Part shown: positions 18,035 through 30,196 of the stretch, in pieces
Numbering within the stretch: position 1 is the first letter of the stretch
Layout of the letters: every line of letters begins with the position of its first letter
Source: Hydractinia symbiolongicarpus
Taxonomy: Eukaryota; Cnidaria; Hydrozoa; Anthoathecata; Hydractiniidae
DNA length: 64,000 nt
Reading direction: 5' to 3'
NCBI RefSeq assembly: GCF_029227915.1
Contig: NC_079888.1
Coordinates: 12,695,001 to 12,759,000 of the forward strand
The notes under the pieces: model-generated
Seen by the model: the letters and a program-made list of their open reading frames with translations, nothing else
What the model was told of the DNA's origin: nothing
Database searches by the model: none
Translations under genes and position numbers: made by a program

Positions 18035-20750
18035 ATGGTATATTTATGACTTGTTTGAAGTGTAATGGACAACTGAAGTATTCCTTCGTGCAGAAAGCTG
18101 TTGTCATAACATACGTCAGGATAAACATTAGAGCCCAGACCTTGATGATAACAACAAAAAGATGGCGTCGTTTGAAAAAATACAGTAACAATCCTAAACT
18201 TTGATAGACATTTATATCATTTGAAATACGAATTTTTAAAAAAGAATTTGCAGAAATTATTCAAACGATGGTGTTTATTCAATACACAAATTTTGAAAAA
18301 TGACCGGACTTCCCCTTTAAGTATATTCCTGAGAACAATAAAACCTTTTACTTTATTAGGCATATTTTAGGTATAGGTATTAGGCATATTATTTTATATT
18401 TGTCTCAGAAAAAATAAACATCGTAAATCACAAGATCCAATTTAAAGACATAGACAACGGAAAAGGTAATCAGCTGACATTCAACGTCGCAATGAAGAAG
18501 AAGTGACCTTAACAATTAAAGAAATGGCGCGATATATTAAACATTATGTGAATACGAAAGAGACCTTGCTAAATGAGACACAATTATTGGAGTCATCTGA
18601 CAGGGGTTAGGGAAAGTTATCCTAAGATATAATAACATTTACTGCAGTGATGATTACGTGAATGGTAATGTCAAACCTTTTCTTTCTAGGTAGAGCTGAT
18701 GACATCGCTCCACAATTGCATCAGTGTATACAAATCCGAAACAAAATTACTCTCTTGCATTTATTTACCTTTCCTAGATTTTAATCATAGGATAAACTGA
18801 ACAGGGCTACGCTTGCTGTCCTTCACAGAAGTATTCAAAATGTGCAAACTTGTCTGTATAAGGCGTGTATGTATTTTAAAAGGGTAACAGGACGTAATAT
18901 GGAAGCTACGGAGAATGACGACAGTTGTAGCGATGAGGAACTTGATGCTGATTTCGAAATTTTGTCAGACTCCGAAGATGAATTTGTTTCAGACAAAGAA
19001 ATAGAAGATTTCGGAGACGGCGAAAACGAATTTGACGAGCCTGGGAATACGGAACACCAAGATGATGAATTAGTTTCGATTTTGCTTAGCTTTTAAATTT
19101 TTCTACTTTATCATTCTTTTGTAAATTCATTTTTAGTGAAATAATTGTTATGTATCGGGCTTATGTTCAATATATCTCAGCATTTTCAACCTCGCTAACT
19201 AAAATTTGTACAGCTATTTCGAATCCGCTATCCCGCTATCGATCTTATTCCCAGAGAAACTGTGAAAACATTAAATAATTAAGAATGAGAATTCTGCTTT
19301 AGTAGGAGGGCCTGCATACAGAACTTCCAATATGCAATAGGTGAAATCGACTAGTACTCAATTACAAACAAAAAAAAGCATGGTTAATTCCTATTTTAAT
19401 TTTATAATCATCGCTTTAGTTAAAAAATAATTTTCTTGAGGAAACTTAATCTAGATCTCGTTTATAGAAGCAATTCATCTTAATTCACTTATCGTAATGG
19501 ATAGTACATTATCAGAGAAAATTTTAACAATTATTTGGTAATATTAATTGTTCACAATTTAATTAGTGCGTACTAGGACGGGGTTGAAAACTCCGATGAC
19601 GGTAGAAATCAACTGACGATTTCATTATTCAGTTGATTTTAAATAATCAATGAACCAAAGAACCTATTGCAACACTATATTCGCTTGTAACAGAACAATT
19701 GGTTTAAAAATATGCTAAAGAATTAGAAATTGTGTTGCAACCGAATTACAATTCAACAACTAAATGGATTGTTCAACACACGATATGGAAAACGAGAGGG
19801 AATAACACACTGACTCTGATCTTTCTGGTAAATACATTCGTTGTCTAAGTTTTTGTAGAAGAACAATCGTTTAATGTTCACATTTTTGGCTTGGTTTTTC
19901 TGGAGGTGTAAAGCAATCCCGTCACTGGGATTATGACACTAAGGTTCTGTGGAGAAGTGAAATTCGGGATATCGGCTAATCAAACGTTATTTTATTTAAT
20001 TATTTCAAGTTTAAAAGACTCCCGCGTACGATTTTTGTCCTGGCAAGACGGGGTTTTGATTGTGAGTAATTTGTGAGATGTTTCTAATCCTTGCAGACAA
20101 TTTTTCGTCTTGGTAAAAAGGTGAAGGAAGCAGCAAGTTACGCTGTTTGTTGGCTTACTCTAGTAATCGTCGCGCCCCGGGTGACATATAAACAGCTTTA
20201 TGCACTTTGCTGTAAAAAGCTTGTGTCTGTGTATTCTTAAAGGTTTAAATTAACACTCCTCCCTCACCAATACGTCCTTGACAACCAAAATCAGCATAAA
20301 TGAAACGGTAACCTTTGTAGTTTTAATGTTAAGAACCACTGTTATGCTTGCTGCCAGCAGCTCGAAAGCATTTAGGAAATTGACATTGATCACTGGTTTT
20401 GCTTATAAAAAGTTTTCTCTTAAGTTTCTGGACGCTTGGTATACTCACCATGCTGGGAATAAATTCCTTTTAAGAAATCTAGCAAGGCTTTCCCATGAGC
20501 GTTCAGCTTGTTTGTGTTTGCGCCCAAAAATATTGCCTAAAATTTTCCGCATGGCTGCATGTCGACATACGTACGCCCATTTTTTTTTATGCAAATATGT
20601 TACGACCATCGTAGTTCAGAATACGAGCCATGTCAGCTGACTAAAATAAACTCTATACAGTAGTGTTGACATACCATTAATATTTGGAGAATAGGAATAA
20701 AAAAACAAACAATTACCGATTGCTAATATAAAAATAAAAAAGGTCTTCAG
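18035..20750. other. mostly non-coding interior of the 7.47-kb element
   Basis: AT-rich. Apart from the acidic frame at 18,842-19,096 I see no supportable gene. The plus-strand frame at 20,278-20,640 has an ordinary composition but no recognisable motif and no splice context, so I left it out. No internal inverted repeats of note. Confidence 0.4.
18842..19096 (+). CDS. acidic 84-aa frame, possible transposase N-terminus
   Basis: After a Met at 18,899 (MEATENDDSCSDEELDADFE) the frame is strongly acidic, with SDSEDEFVSDKEIEDFGDGE. Acidic N-termini of this kind are common in piggyBac-type transposases, but no catalytic domain follows. Upstream residues to 18,842 may be 5' untranslated. Low confidence; it could be an exon of the gene at 16,648. 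Confidence 0.25.
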   Translation: MQTCLYKACMYFKRVTGRNMEATENDDSCSDEELDADFEILSDSEDEFVSDKEIEDFGDGENEFDEPGNTEHQDDELVSILLSF

Positions 20751-20756
20751 ACTACA

Positions 20757-21024
20757 CTCACGACAGATTTTTTTATTTTCTTTTTGGCACGAAAAAGGTT
20801 GCAGGATTTATTGCCACTGGGTTTATCACCCTTCACAGTAAAAATGTGTTGACATTTATGGCACTTATTCTTAGCAGGAGCATTCTCCTCTCCACATTCC
20901 TGACACCTCTAGAAACATTTGAATAATATAAATTACATAGTGACACTAATGATCTTGTACATTCTAAACAACGAAATCTCCCAACTATACCTTTTTTGCT
21001 GCAATCTTTTTGGCCAAATGCCAT
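20757..21024 (-). pseudogene. zinc-ribbon (UPF0547-like) gene fragment
   Basis: The minus strand reads MAFGQKDCSKKGIVGRF, CLEC, then, after TCTAG at about 20,911, RCQECGEENAPAKNKCHKCQ followed by a Lys-rich tail (AKKKIKKS). The second block is a clear C-x2-C-x9-C-x2-C zinc ribbon as in UPF0547 / RanBP2-like fingers. The first block has its own C-x2-C. The join needs an intron too short to be believable (about 28 nt) or a stop, so this may be broken. Likely DNA- or protein-binding. Confidence 0.4.
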
Positions 21025-22454
21025 TTCAGGTAACTGCTAAAATCTTATAAAATAAAAAATAATCAGACTTGAGAAAGGAAAGTTTGGTGCAACCAGACAG
21101 TACAATATTTAAAAAAAACAATAGGTTTATCTCAAAATACTGTTTTTCGTGGTTTAACAGAACAAAAATTTACAAAACATTGTCTTTTAAATAATAGAAA
21201 CAGTTAAAATTTGACGGTGTAAAGTACATAACCGTGTAACTGTAATAACTAACATATATATGGTTAAAACATAATTATTTAAGGAAACATATTAAAATAA
21301 AAAGAATTCCGCATAAATAAAATGTAAAACCATAATCCACCAAATCCAAAATAAAAAAGTCTTCAATAATAATTTCTTCCCAATGTGTAAGCTCTGTTTT
21401 AATATCTATTACAAGTCACGGTTCCAATTAGCTCTGATAAGCTTCTAAACAATTTTTTATCACACATGAAAGTTAGTAAACATTGTACAATGGTTGGTTT
21501 TTGCTATTAGATTTCAATCTTACAGACCATGCCATGTTACCCAGCAAGTTCTATTTTAAAGAAAATATCCATACTGATTTCGCCCAGAATTCCAACCAGT
21601 ACAGACCTTTATTGCTATCATTGTTACTAAATATAAAAATAACATGCCATTATATTGCAGTTTTAACTTGATCCAACCTGGTTGATCAGTGTTGTTTGCA
21701 TAAAAAATTACAGCTGTGCAAAAACTTTGATTGATTTCATAACAACATTACAACACAATCACTAGATAATGTGTCCCTGATAGATTTAGTCACACCTAAA
21801 AATACTGGTAAAATAGAATGTGGCAAACGTGACAAAAAAACATGCGAGATCAACATGAGCATTCGTTTCAACAAATGAGATAGGAAAGTTTGGAGGTACA
21901 ATGAGTTAACAAAGAGAATCTGCGAATAGCTTTTAAGAATCTTCTTTTATATATATATTTAATAAAAGTTTGTTCAGTTTTGACCGAACAAACTTTATTA
22001 ATATGTTAAAACATATAAACAATTTCAGCTTATGCACAATGATCCAGTGAAATGACACAGTTATATACATTTGTTTTGCGAAAGTTTCAAATTGCATGAA
22101 AAAATGTCCAAAGCATGTTGAAAAAAAAATGTGGAAGTTCACAACTACGCCACTAGAAATTTCTTGCGGCCATGAATGTGCACACTACCTCTAAGAAGTA
22201 CAATAAGAACAGTAAATGGATAATGGATGCTGTGGTAGCATGCCGAGAAGTATTTTGAGAAAACGAGAAGCAAAGGTGCAACAGACTTTGTTTACATCAG
22301 TATCATGTGATTAAATATAAAGTTCCAACCAATCAGCAACATTACTGTATCATTGGTGATATGCTTAAATTTAGTGGTGGTAAGGTTGGAAACGCACGCA
22401 CCTGGTTTGAGGCTCATCGATACTGAACTTGACATTGTCCCCCCCCCCTTCCCC
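21025..22454. other. non-coding interior of the 7.47-kb element
   Basis: AT-rich sequence with no gene that I can support. Near 21,950-21,995 a small inverted pair (aaagtttgttc / gaacaaacttt) forms a hairpin. Otherwise featureless. Confidence 0.4.
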
Positions 22455-22685
22455 AGGAGATATGCTGAGATGTAGACTTCTCCACAAGATTCGCTGAGAT
22501 GTAGGCAATTCCACGAGAGTTGCTGAGATGTAGGCATTTCCACGAGATTTGCTGCGTGTAGGCGTTTCCACCAGATTCACTGAGGGGTTGCGTTTTAATA
22601 TGAGACGTAGGTGTTTCCACAAGGGGCACCCAGGTGAGTTAGCGTTTCCACGAGAGACGCAGTCATTTCCACGAGATACGTCTTA
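22455..22685 (+). repeat. minisatellite, ~30-35 bp unit
   Basis: About seven diverged units built around gagatgtaggcatttccac and cgagatttgctgag. The period varies between about 28 and 38 bp. The minus-strand frames through it (GNAYISATL-type) are artefacts of the repeat. It lies inside the 7.47-kb transposon; a run of C at 22,440 adjoins it. Confidence 0.65.
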
Positions 22686-22914
22686 AGGTAAGATTGGAAA
22701 CACACACACATCTGGTTTGGGGCTTCTCGATATAGTTTGGTATACCAAATCTACATAACATCCTCCCCCCTTTCCCCAAACTCAAGTGTAGTTAACATGA
22801 AAGAAGAGAAATATACTTCTAGCTATATATACATAGCATGTTTTTATTTTTGTTGTAGCTTCACGACCATAGCAACTAATACTGTGCACCTTTCTTGACT
22901 AACTAAAACTAGTA

Positions 22915-23135
22915 GCTAGCCAACACTGATGTGCGTAGCTAGCTACCACTGATGTGTGGCTAGTTAGTACTGATGTGTAGGTAGCTACCACACTGCATGT
23001 GAAGCTAGCTAGCACTGAAATGTAGCTAGCCGGCACTGATGTGTAGCTCTAGCTAACACTGTTGTGTAGCTCTTGCTAGCACTGACTGATGTGTAGCTCT
23101 AGCTAGCACTCATGTGAAGCTTTACCTAGCACTGA
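22915..23135 (+). repeat. minisatellite, ~28-bp unit with tagctagc core
   Basis: About eight diverged units of the form tagctagctagcactgatgtg, near the right end of the 7.47-kb element. The tagctagc core also occurs at 16,205-16,225 near its left end and elsewhere in the window (545, 715, 62,425). Subterminal repeats can be transposase binding sites, but this is not shown here. Confidence 0.6.
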
Positions 23136-23438
23136 TTAGCTTAGCTAGGCAAATAAACTCAACGTGACTACCTGGCAAATAATACAGACAAAGATAAGTG
23201 GAAAAGAGCAAGTGGATTAAGAAATAATAGGTTAATTTTACCACTAAAGGTCCTTATATCTGAAGCTGCCTAGAAATGCCTCTTCTGCTAAGGCACAAAT
23301 TATATCATATCAGTATTATTGGGTTATGTAATAAGTATACCGTATGTGTATTAATTAACATGTCGGTAATTATACCGCGTATGTATTATTAAGAACGGCA
23401 TACACTTATACTATATTAGTATATTTTGCCTAGAGATT

Positions 23439-25222
23439 GGCCTGTTTCTGTAAGTCTCTTCACAGCATATCTAGAAACGAAATCTCCGCATCCACTGTCA
23501 TAAAATATGGTAAAAGGTTTATCATTTACCTTTATTGTTTGAAGCATATATATTGCATTTTTGTCAACTGCATCTGAATCAACATTATTTCTGTGTGCTG
23601 TGGAGTGAAAGGACAGTTGAATGTTTTTTGAAAAATCTGGAAGCTCAAATCGTTGTTGAAGGATGCATTTCTGCTTATAGTGTTGAAGCAAGTCCCTATT
23701 CTCAGGTGTGTCTTTGTGCTCCTCACATACCAAACGTGCATTTTAGATAGATATTTGTCATGTGATTGATGTTTACATGTGAAATCTCTCTGGCATTTCC
23801 CCTCTCGATGTTTTCCTTGCTTTTGTTTGGCTCCTGGAAATAGACGCTGAAAGCATTGGCCATTTCTTCTTAAAACAGTAAATCTATCTGTGGGTGACAT
23901 ACCGACAAATTTCTTACAGGCAAAGTACTGTATCAACATGGATCCAGAAGGTCCATTAGTAGCTACATGATTTTTTTCTCCACATATAAAACAAGACAAA
24001 TTTGATTTTACCTTGTCATCGAAGTCATTGTTATTGAAGTAGTTTGAATCTTTGACTTGTTGAGGTTTTTCTTCTTTTCCTAGTAACAGTATCTTTTGTT
24101 GGTAGATTCTCGTATCTTTTTCTAAAAAATCAATCAATTTATTCCATAAATTTTCACCATTTTCCTCACATTCTGTCGCGAGCCATCTTGTAACTCTACT
24201 ACATCCTAGCAGCTTATAAATTCTTTCCAGTGCATCTCCATAGGAAAGATTTTTTCCGAAACCATGCTTCTTGCATAATGAGAGCAGATCCTTCATGTCT
24301 GTTATAATTTTGCTATTCCGTTTGTAACCTTTTCCGGTCTCTTAGCTTCCACAATAAATCCATGTTGTTCACTTCATGTAATTTTTTTTGGTTTTGCAAT
24401 CATCATATGCTGCTATGAGTCTTTTCCATATCTCTTCAATGTCATCAACATTCCTAACTAACATTAAAGCAGGATTCTCAAGGTAATTATTTCTTAACAG
24501 ATCAGGTAGTAAACTTTTTGGTGTAGATTTAAGGTAGAGTTTCTCAAACATAGTTTGAAATGTGTAGATATTAAGAGGAGAGCTATAGTCCTTGAACTTA
24601 ATAAGCTTGATATTCAAAGATGTTAAATGACCTCAATTTCTCGTGAATTACCTCATGTTTCGCTTTCTGAATATACTCTCTCTTTGGAAATTTAAGGTTA
24701 TCATATGGATTCATTGATAAGAAACTATGTTGAACTTTCATTGCAGAATCGGATGGCTTTCTCTTCTTCCACCTGTATTTCTTTCTTCTTTTGCTTAATC
24801 TCTTTAATATATTCACTGATTGATTTGTATTGAAGAGTGAACAATTTTCCATACTTTCCTTCATAATCTTTTTCAAAGTGTTTTTGTAGTTCTCCATGCT
24901 TGTTTCTGTAATTAGCACGTAGTGATAGTGCTTGCGGAAGAGCTTTTTCATATATTTCATCCGATGGATATAAATCACTCACACCATCTTCCTCGAAGAG
25001 ATCTTGAATTTCCATTACTAGCATAGATTCTTCAACAGCTAAGTGGTCCTTTAACAGGAACCTATTTTCCTCTTCAGACATATCTTCATCGAATTTCCAG
25101 TTGTCCACCAAGAGGCTTAGATTTTCGATATCATTCTGCGAGTCTGTTGTAGTAGTAATTTTGGTAACTTTTTCGCCAGTGTCAGATAATGTTTTGTAGT
25201 CCAATCTTTTGCTCCTCCTCAT
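23439..25222 (-). pseudogene. BEL/Pao gag and start of protease
   Basis: Minus-strand gag begins MRRSKRLDYKTLSDTGEK at 25,222 and runs, with frame changes near 24,725, 24,600 and 24,300, through SLRANYRNKHGELQKHF, LPDLLRNNYLENPALML and a CCHC-like knuckle (CFICGEKNH near 23,990). It then enters the protease with the catalytic triplet in FYDSGCGDFVSR near 23,480. The protease is cut at 23,438 by the ATT-flanked transposon. Gag packages the RNA and PR matures it. The copy is dead. Confidence 0.75.
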
Positions 25223-27849
25223 CGATTACATTGGATCTGTTCGAATGAGGGTCTATCCAATTTTTTAGGTCGGGTTGCTCGGAATACAATTAAAAACTGC
25301 GATGGTATGGCAAGTTAAGTTATTCAAACTGAAAGAAAATATATACAAATTTAGTTTTGAAATTTAACAAACGTTTGACAAAATAAATTAAAATACATTA
25401 TTAAATAATCGTACCAGATTGCCCAAGTATAAAACCGGATAAACTTTAAATGAATTACGCTGAAATGTTTCTTGAAAGTTTGACATGTATAAAAAAAAAT
25501 TGTGTGATACTTTTTGTATAATGTTGTGATGCTCAGTTTTGTGATTTGACGGAATGGACGAAAAACGAAAAAAACGTATTATACAAAGTAATTGACATGA
25601 AACCCCTAATGACACGATCAAGTAACAATTGACAATTAAACAATACATATAGCTAAGATAAAACATAATGATACAATACAAGTGGGACATACGAGACAAT
25701 AAGACACGGGGCTGGACAAGTGAGCAAAGAAATTGAATAAATAAGGCATAACAATAAATGGTAGCACTACACATGACAAGGTACATTTTAGGGACTGACA
25801 TAAACAATGAACTTTGATTCAATAATATATATAAACACAACATTCATGAACTCAAAAAATTCCCAGACCTTATTCTGGACCGGAATATTGATTGAGCTGG
25901 ATTTTGATAACTCAAATTTTTAAATAAATGACAACCCTCGTCCCCAGGCATTTTTGTCTTTTCGAAATATAATGGGTGACGGCAAAAATCCCTGACGACA
26001 AGGATGAATAAATGCCATACTAGCTCTGCCCATGAAAAAGATCAAGTGTTCTTAATAATTAATAACTCTTCAAAAATTTTGTGGTGAACCACTACAAATA
26101 CTTAGATAAAAAATATATTGTGGTATTCCGTTGAGCATTTCTTTGTTTTTCAATACACACACTAAATTTTAAAAAATAAGAATACTGACCTGCCTGGTCA
26201 GTATTCTTATTTTTCTATTTTTCTCAACAAAATATTCTTATAAAGCATATTTAATCCGATCTAATACTATAAAACGAATGTTTCATCTCATTCGCATCGC
26301 CCGATGATGAGAGAAGGATCTCTTGAAACGTCGCCAAACGTAAATCTGCAGGTCCACGACATGATAAACAATCATATCGAAATAGAAAATACTGGACTGA
26401 CAAGTCAAAATATTTTTAGAAATATTCATTATAGTTAAGAAAAACATGTGATTTGCTTGGTTGGCACTACCATGACTTCGGGGACTCAATTAAAAATTAA
26501 TAACTCTGCTACTACTCTGAACTGATTAGTGATAATATTTTATTCATGCACATGGTTCGGGACCTGTTACAATAAGGTGTCCGTAAATTGGGAACGTGTT
26601 AGCTAAGTATACTTCTTGCGAAAAGTGAAGTAAATATACAAACCATAGGTGTTGCGGATCAAATTTTAAATTTTAGTTGTGAAAAGAAAATTTGAGGCCA
26701 CAAGTGCAGTGCAGAAAAGAAATGTCAAAATATAGAAGAGAAGTGTGTGAATACAGAAGATAACTGCTTGAATCATAGAAGAGAAGTGTTTTTTAATTGG
26801 AAGAGAAGTGAGCCATAGGGGCCATCGTAAAAATAGTTATAAAAAGTATCGTAATAAAAATATATAAAAAGTCACTTCAGTTAATAGTAACAGCGAAATC
26901 AGTATCTGGAAGGTTTTTGTTTTTCTCGAATTTTCTTTGTGTAGTCTTGTCTTTCCTTTGCCTTTTTTAAAAAAAGTTCCGTATATCTTTCAGGCCTATC
27001 AAAAAGGGGAGAGCAATTGCTCTTGTTCACGCAAAGGCTCGCCCAATTCTGAAAAATGAGAAACTATCAGAGCCATTAATAGCTCCCCAATTCCAAAAAA
27101 AGTTTTTCTAGCTGAGCAATATCAATTCATCTCACATGGAAATCAATGTTCTCTTTCTTATTATTTACAGTAAAAACAAAACAAAATATATACAAAAAGA
27201 TAAAATAAAATAAAATAAAAAAGACTTAGTGATAATTTGTGTTTATAATCTTATTCTATTTATTCATATTTTTGTCAACATATTTGGTCAACCATATTTT
27301 GGTAACGCTGGAAAACCATAGGACCTTTAATACTTGCGGGCATGAAAACAGTGATGATACAAGAAATCTTGAGACCCCTTAAAAAAGTGCTGATCTCCTG
27401 TAGTGCACTGCAGTCAGGGCAGCTTGCATTGTGTAGGGCGAGAAATTTCTCTAGGCAAATGACCAATTGCAAACTGGTCAAAGATATTGTTTTGTTCAAA
27501 AAAGCAATCCAGCTCCTCATTTTCACTAGGATTCCAAATATCATCCTAAGCATAAAATCCACGTACTGCTGATAAAAAGACTAAAATTTTGTTTGTGTTG
27601 TTAGCCATTGCGTGTGTTCAACTTTTATTGATACAGAATTGATAAAGAATTTCTGACTTTCTGTTTAGAAGTATGTAAAAGGAATTGGGCGAAGTTATCA
27701 CAATGTCTATTATTCAAAGTCTTGCTACAGTTATACAGTCTAGGAATAATGCTAAAAAACATCACATGTGCCTAAGACTTAACGAAAGATGACGAGTCTA
27801 CTATTCTTCCAACGAATACGCAACCTGATACACAGCTGTCACATTCAGT
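25223..27849. other. non-coding flank of the BEL element
   Basis: No gene supported. Any 5' LTR and primer-binding site should lie here, but I could not match an LTR to the other side of the element. A GA-rich degenerate repeat with the word agaagagaagtg lies at 26,700-26,820. The minus-strand frame at 27,275-27,562 has no recognisable feature. Confidence 0.4.
26172..26214. repeat. perfect 19-bp-arm hairpin
   Basis: AAAAATAAGAATACTGACC and its complement are separated by five bases (tgcct). It stands alone in non-coding DNA. Could be the remnant of a very short fold-back element; no function inferred. Confidence 0.6.
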
Positions 27850-28207
27850 AACAGGGCTTGGTCAACTTGATTACGAATCCTCTAGGGAAGCAGCCAACAG
27901 AGCTAGCGAAAAGCAGCCAAGAGAAAAATACACCGTATATATACTCTGATAGCAAGCGATTCGCCATCGGAAAGTATGCCTCAGAAACACCACCGCTAGC
28001 ACTTTACAAAGGTACAAAAATTAGTTTCCTGACCTCAGGGAAAGCACAGCACGTACCATGCGGAAAAAGTACGCAGATGAGATTAGGAATGCAGCCAAGC
28101 AGAAACGTGATCTGAGTACAACATTGAAAGCCGAATGTCGTGGTAGACCATTGCTACTAGGCCCTATCGATGTTATGGTGCAAAGCTATTTACGGGTAAC
28201 CAAATAA
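27850..28207 (+). pseudogene. pogo-like (DDE_1) transposase, N-terminal fragment
   Basis: Readable in shifting frames: LDYESSREAANRASEKQPRE, IGKYASE, then FPDLRESTARTMRKKYADEI and GRPLLLGPIDVMVQSYLR. This is the helix-turn-helix and arm region typical of a transposon-derived gene family common in cnidarians. Its catalytic half, with matching family character, lies at 33,870-34,760. Between them the family's central ~70 residues are missing. Several stops; dead. Confidence 0.55.
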
Positions 28208-29119
28208 GTTGCTTAATCAAGTTGTTGTTTTTATTTTCAATCTTAATGATACAATCATTTTTTAATGTTCAACAGTAGCTGCTATCAAGAATGACGTTTT
28301 TCCGCTAAACGTATATGCATTTGGAACGTACTTAACATGAACCGAATAGAACCAAGCAGAACCCACCAAAAACCGAGAAGAAACCCACCAGGAACTGACC
28401 ACTAAATGATCTAAAGTTGATTTTTACATTTACAAAATTTTCTTTTCAAATATTTTGATTATTTGTATATTATCATCATCACAGTACAGTTGCCTGTAAA
28501 CACACATCATATTATGAACAATAAAACAATAATATAATAAATAAATAAATTATTTCTGTTGTTATATGTTGTGATCTATTCTAAACATTTAAACAGTATG
28601 TGTGTGAAAAAAGACTCTGATTGAATCATCAGATAAATGAGCGCTTGAGGATGATTGCATGATTTCACTTTTTACCGAGGTATGGAAATCGAATTATTTT
28701 GTTGTGTTTCCAATATAAGCGATACCTCAAAGAAAAGAATAGACAAAAAAAGAAAACGACTGTCGCCATGAAAAAAACACACCATAAGATTCAAATGTTT
28801 TTGGTAGAATATATTTAGGTTGAATAATCACAATAAGCAAACAGTGGTAGTGAGCGCACATGTTCTCATAATAAGTTTTTTCAGAGATAAAAGTAAGTTT
28901 TTTTCAAAGAGGCTTGTGTGGGTCATTTACGAAAGAGATTTGAAATTGATTCAAGGTTATTTATTTAACTTATTTTTAAATTCAGAATATGAAAATGAAG
29001 GTGGATTTGTGCGAGAGAGTAGCGATGAAAAAAAGTGGAAATCACAAAATTTTCTCCTAACAGTTTTGTGAAGCAAGTGCATACACTTTATTGATTACTT
29101 TAAGGACCACAGAAAACTA
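28208..29119. other. non-coding AT-rich DNA
   Basis: No gene, no inverted or tandem repeat of note apart from aataaataaataaatt near 28,538. The plus-strand frame at 28,820-29,071 has no support. Confidence 0.4.
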
Positions 29120-29765
29120 ATTACTTTATTCGAAGAAACTTTGTCTCGCGAAACTTTTAAAAATGGCCATTCGCAAAAGTTTATTCAGTGCAAACTTTCT
29201 AAATTGACAATTCGCGAAAGTTTATCCACTAAAATTTAAAAAAAATCTGCTGGTTTTAAAAGTTATTTCTTTACTCGCCCTCACTTGGGTTGCCCTCCCG
29301 ATACAACTGGCTCTGCGAACGAGATTGGAATAAACTTAGAAATAAACAAAAGCGATGATGTTTCAAATGTATGTATGGCTTATAACCAAGTTATTGGCGA
29401 AGAAGACGATGACGACGATGCCGGAAGAAGACGAGCCTAGAAATGTGTTTGATCTGTTTTGTGATTTTGATGATGAACCCAATGTGTAAATAGTTAGAAG
29501 TTTTTAAATACTATAGAAAGAAAATTACATCGTTAAAAAACACTTTTTTATCATAAGAAATATAGGCCACTTCTTTTATAAGAACATAAAAAATCACGAA
29601 TAGCGAAAGTTTATCTCGCCAAAACTTTCCAATTTCAGATTTCGCGAAAGTTTATCTCGCCAAAAATTTTTAATCTGTAGATTCGCGAAAATTTATCCAA
29701 AAATTTTTGCGAGTTTTTGGACTTGCAAAGTTTTTCTCGCGAAAGTTTTTATGAATAAGGTAATA
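29120..29765. mobile_element. ~650-bp inverted-repeat element with TTCGCGAAAGTTTAT repeats
   Basis: Ends ATTACTTTATTC / GAATAAGGTAAT are inverted, with further pairing of ctttgtctcgcgaaac against gcgaaagtt. The word ttcgcgaaagtttatctcgcc is repeated at least five times in the two subterminal zones (29,150-29,230 and 29,595-29,740). A central acidic scrap (about 29,395-29,488, EEDDDDDAG and VFDLFCDFDDEPNV type) may be the tail of a transposase gene, suggesting an internally deleted copy. Target duplication not resolved. Confidence 0.6.
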
Positions 29766-30196
29766 ACAAGACGATAATTCTTGGTAGAGCGTCTGTATCT
29801 CTATAATCATATGTCCCCAAACTTAACCAAAATTTAAATTTTTACTTTTTTACATTTTTTTATAAGAACCAGGAAATTTGGCTTCAACCTGAAGTGATCT
29901 TATTTTTTTTACTCGTTCAGCCTGAAATTGTTTTTATTTTCTTCTTATATTTTTAACGTTTTACTAAATAGCCCAGAAGACCCTGCTCAGCAAAATAATT
30001 TTATGTGTACGCTAAACATGGAGAAGATAAGCATAGCGCCAACCCGAGCAGATGATAATTGAGCATACAGCAAACACGGCAACAGTGGTAATTTTTTTTT
30101 TTTTTTTTGGGGGGGGGGGGAGAAACGATACATGTACAATGGCACATAAACTGAAAACGGATAATACATTGACAAACGCGATACCTCAGCCGCTTT
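29766..30196. other. non-coding, with homopolymer tract
   Basis: T-run followed by G-run at 30,092-30,120. The tract may be an assembly or sequencing weak spot. No gene supported. Confidence 0.45.

Larger units (their letters stand above)
15969..23435. mobile_element. 7.47-kb inverted-repeat DNA transposon in BEL protease
   Basis: Ends CTCTAGGCAAAATATACTAA and its complement are inverted over about 35 bp with scattered matches beyond (tagtataagtgta). ATT is duplicated at 15,966-15,968 and 23,436-23,438, and the protease frame joins across one copy of it. Contents: a plus-strand acidic frame, a minus-strand THAP gene, an acidic frame, a zinc-ribbon gene and two minisatellites. A 3-bp duplication with a THAP gene suggests a relative of PIF/Harbinger, but the target is not the usual TWA and I see no DDE domain, so the superfamily is unsettled. 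Confidence 0.7.
2117..25222 (-). mobile_element. BEL/Pao LTR retrotransposon, decayed and split twice
   Basis: Read on the minus strand the order is gag (25,222-23,734), aspartic protease (23,733-23,439 and 15,968-15,595), linker (to 15,265), RT (4,691-3,507), RNase H (3,470-2,870) and integrase (2,854-2,117). This is the BEL/Pao order PR-RT-RH-IN. Two large insertions separate the blocks: 15,969-23,435 and 4,702-15,256. Removing either leaves the retroelement frame aligned across the junction. No LTRs could be recognised, and the integrase is cut off in its core domain. Many stops and frameshifts show the copy is dead. Confidence 0.8.

Noticed and set aside
22292-22629. Overlapping minus-strand frames with GNAYISATL-type repeats
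   Set aside because: Translation of the ~30-35 bp minisatellite in several frames at once.
22900-23135. Regularly spaced repeats as a CRISPR array
   Set aside because: Units diverge and there are no unique spacers of constant length; this is a eukaryotic minisatellite.
30092-30120. T-run plus G-run as a possible G-quadruplex or poly-A tail junction
   Set aside because: Homopolymers this pure are often assembly artefacts, and no retroelement end or gene adjoins it.
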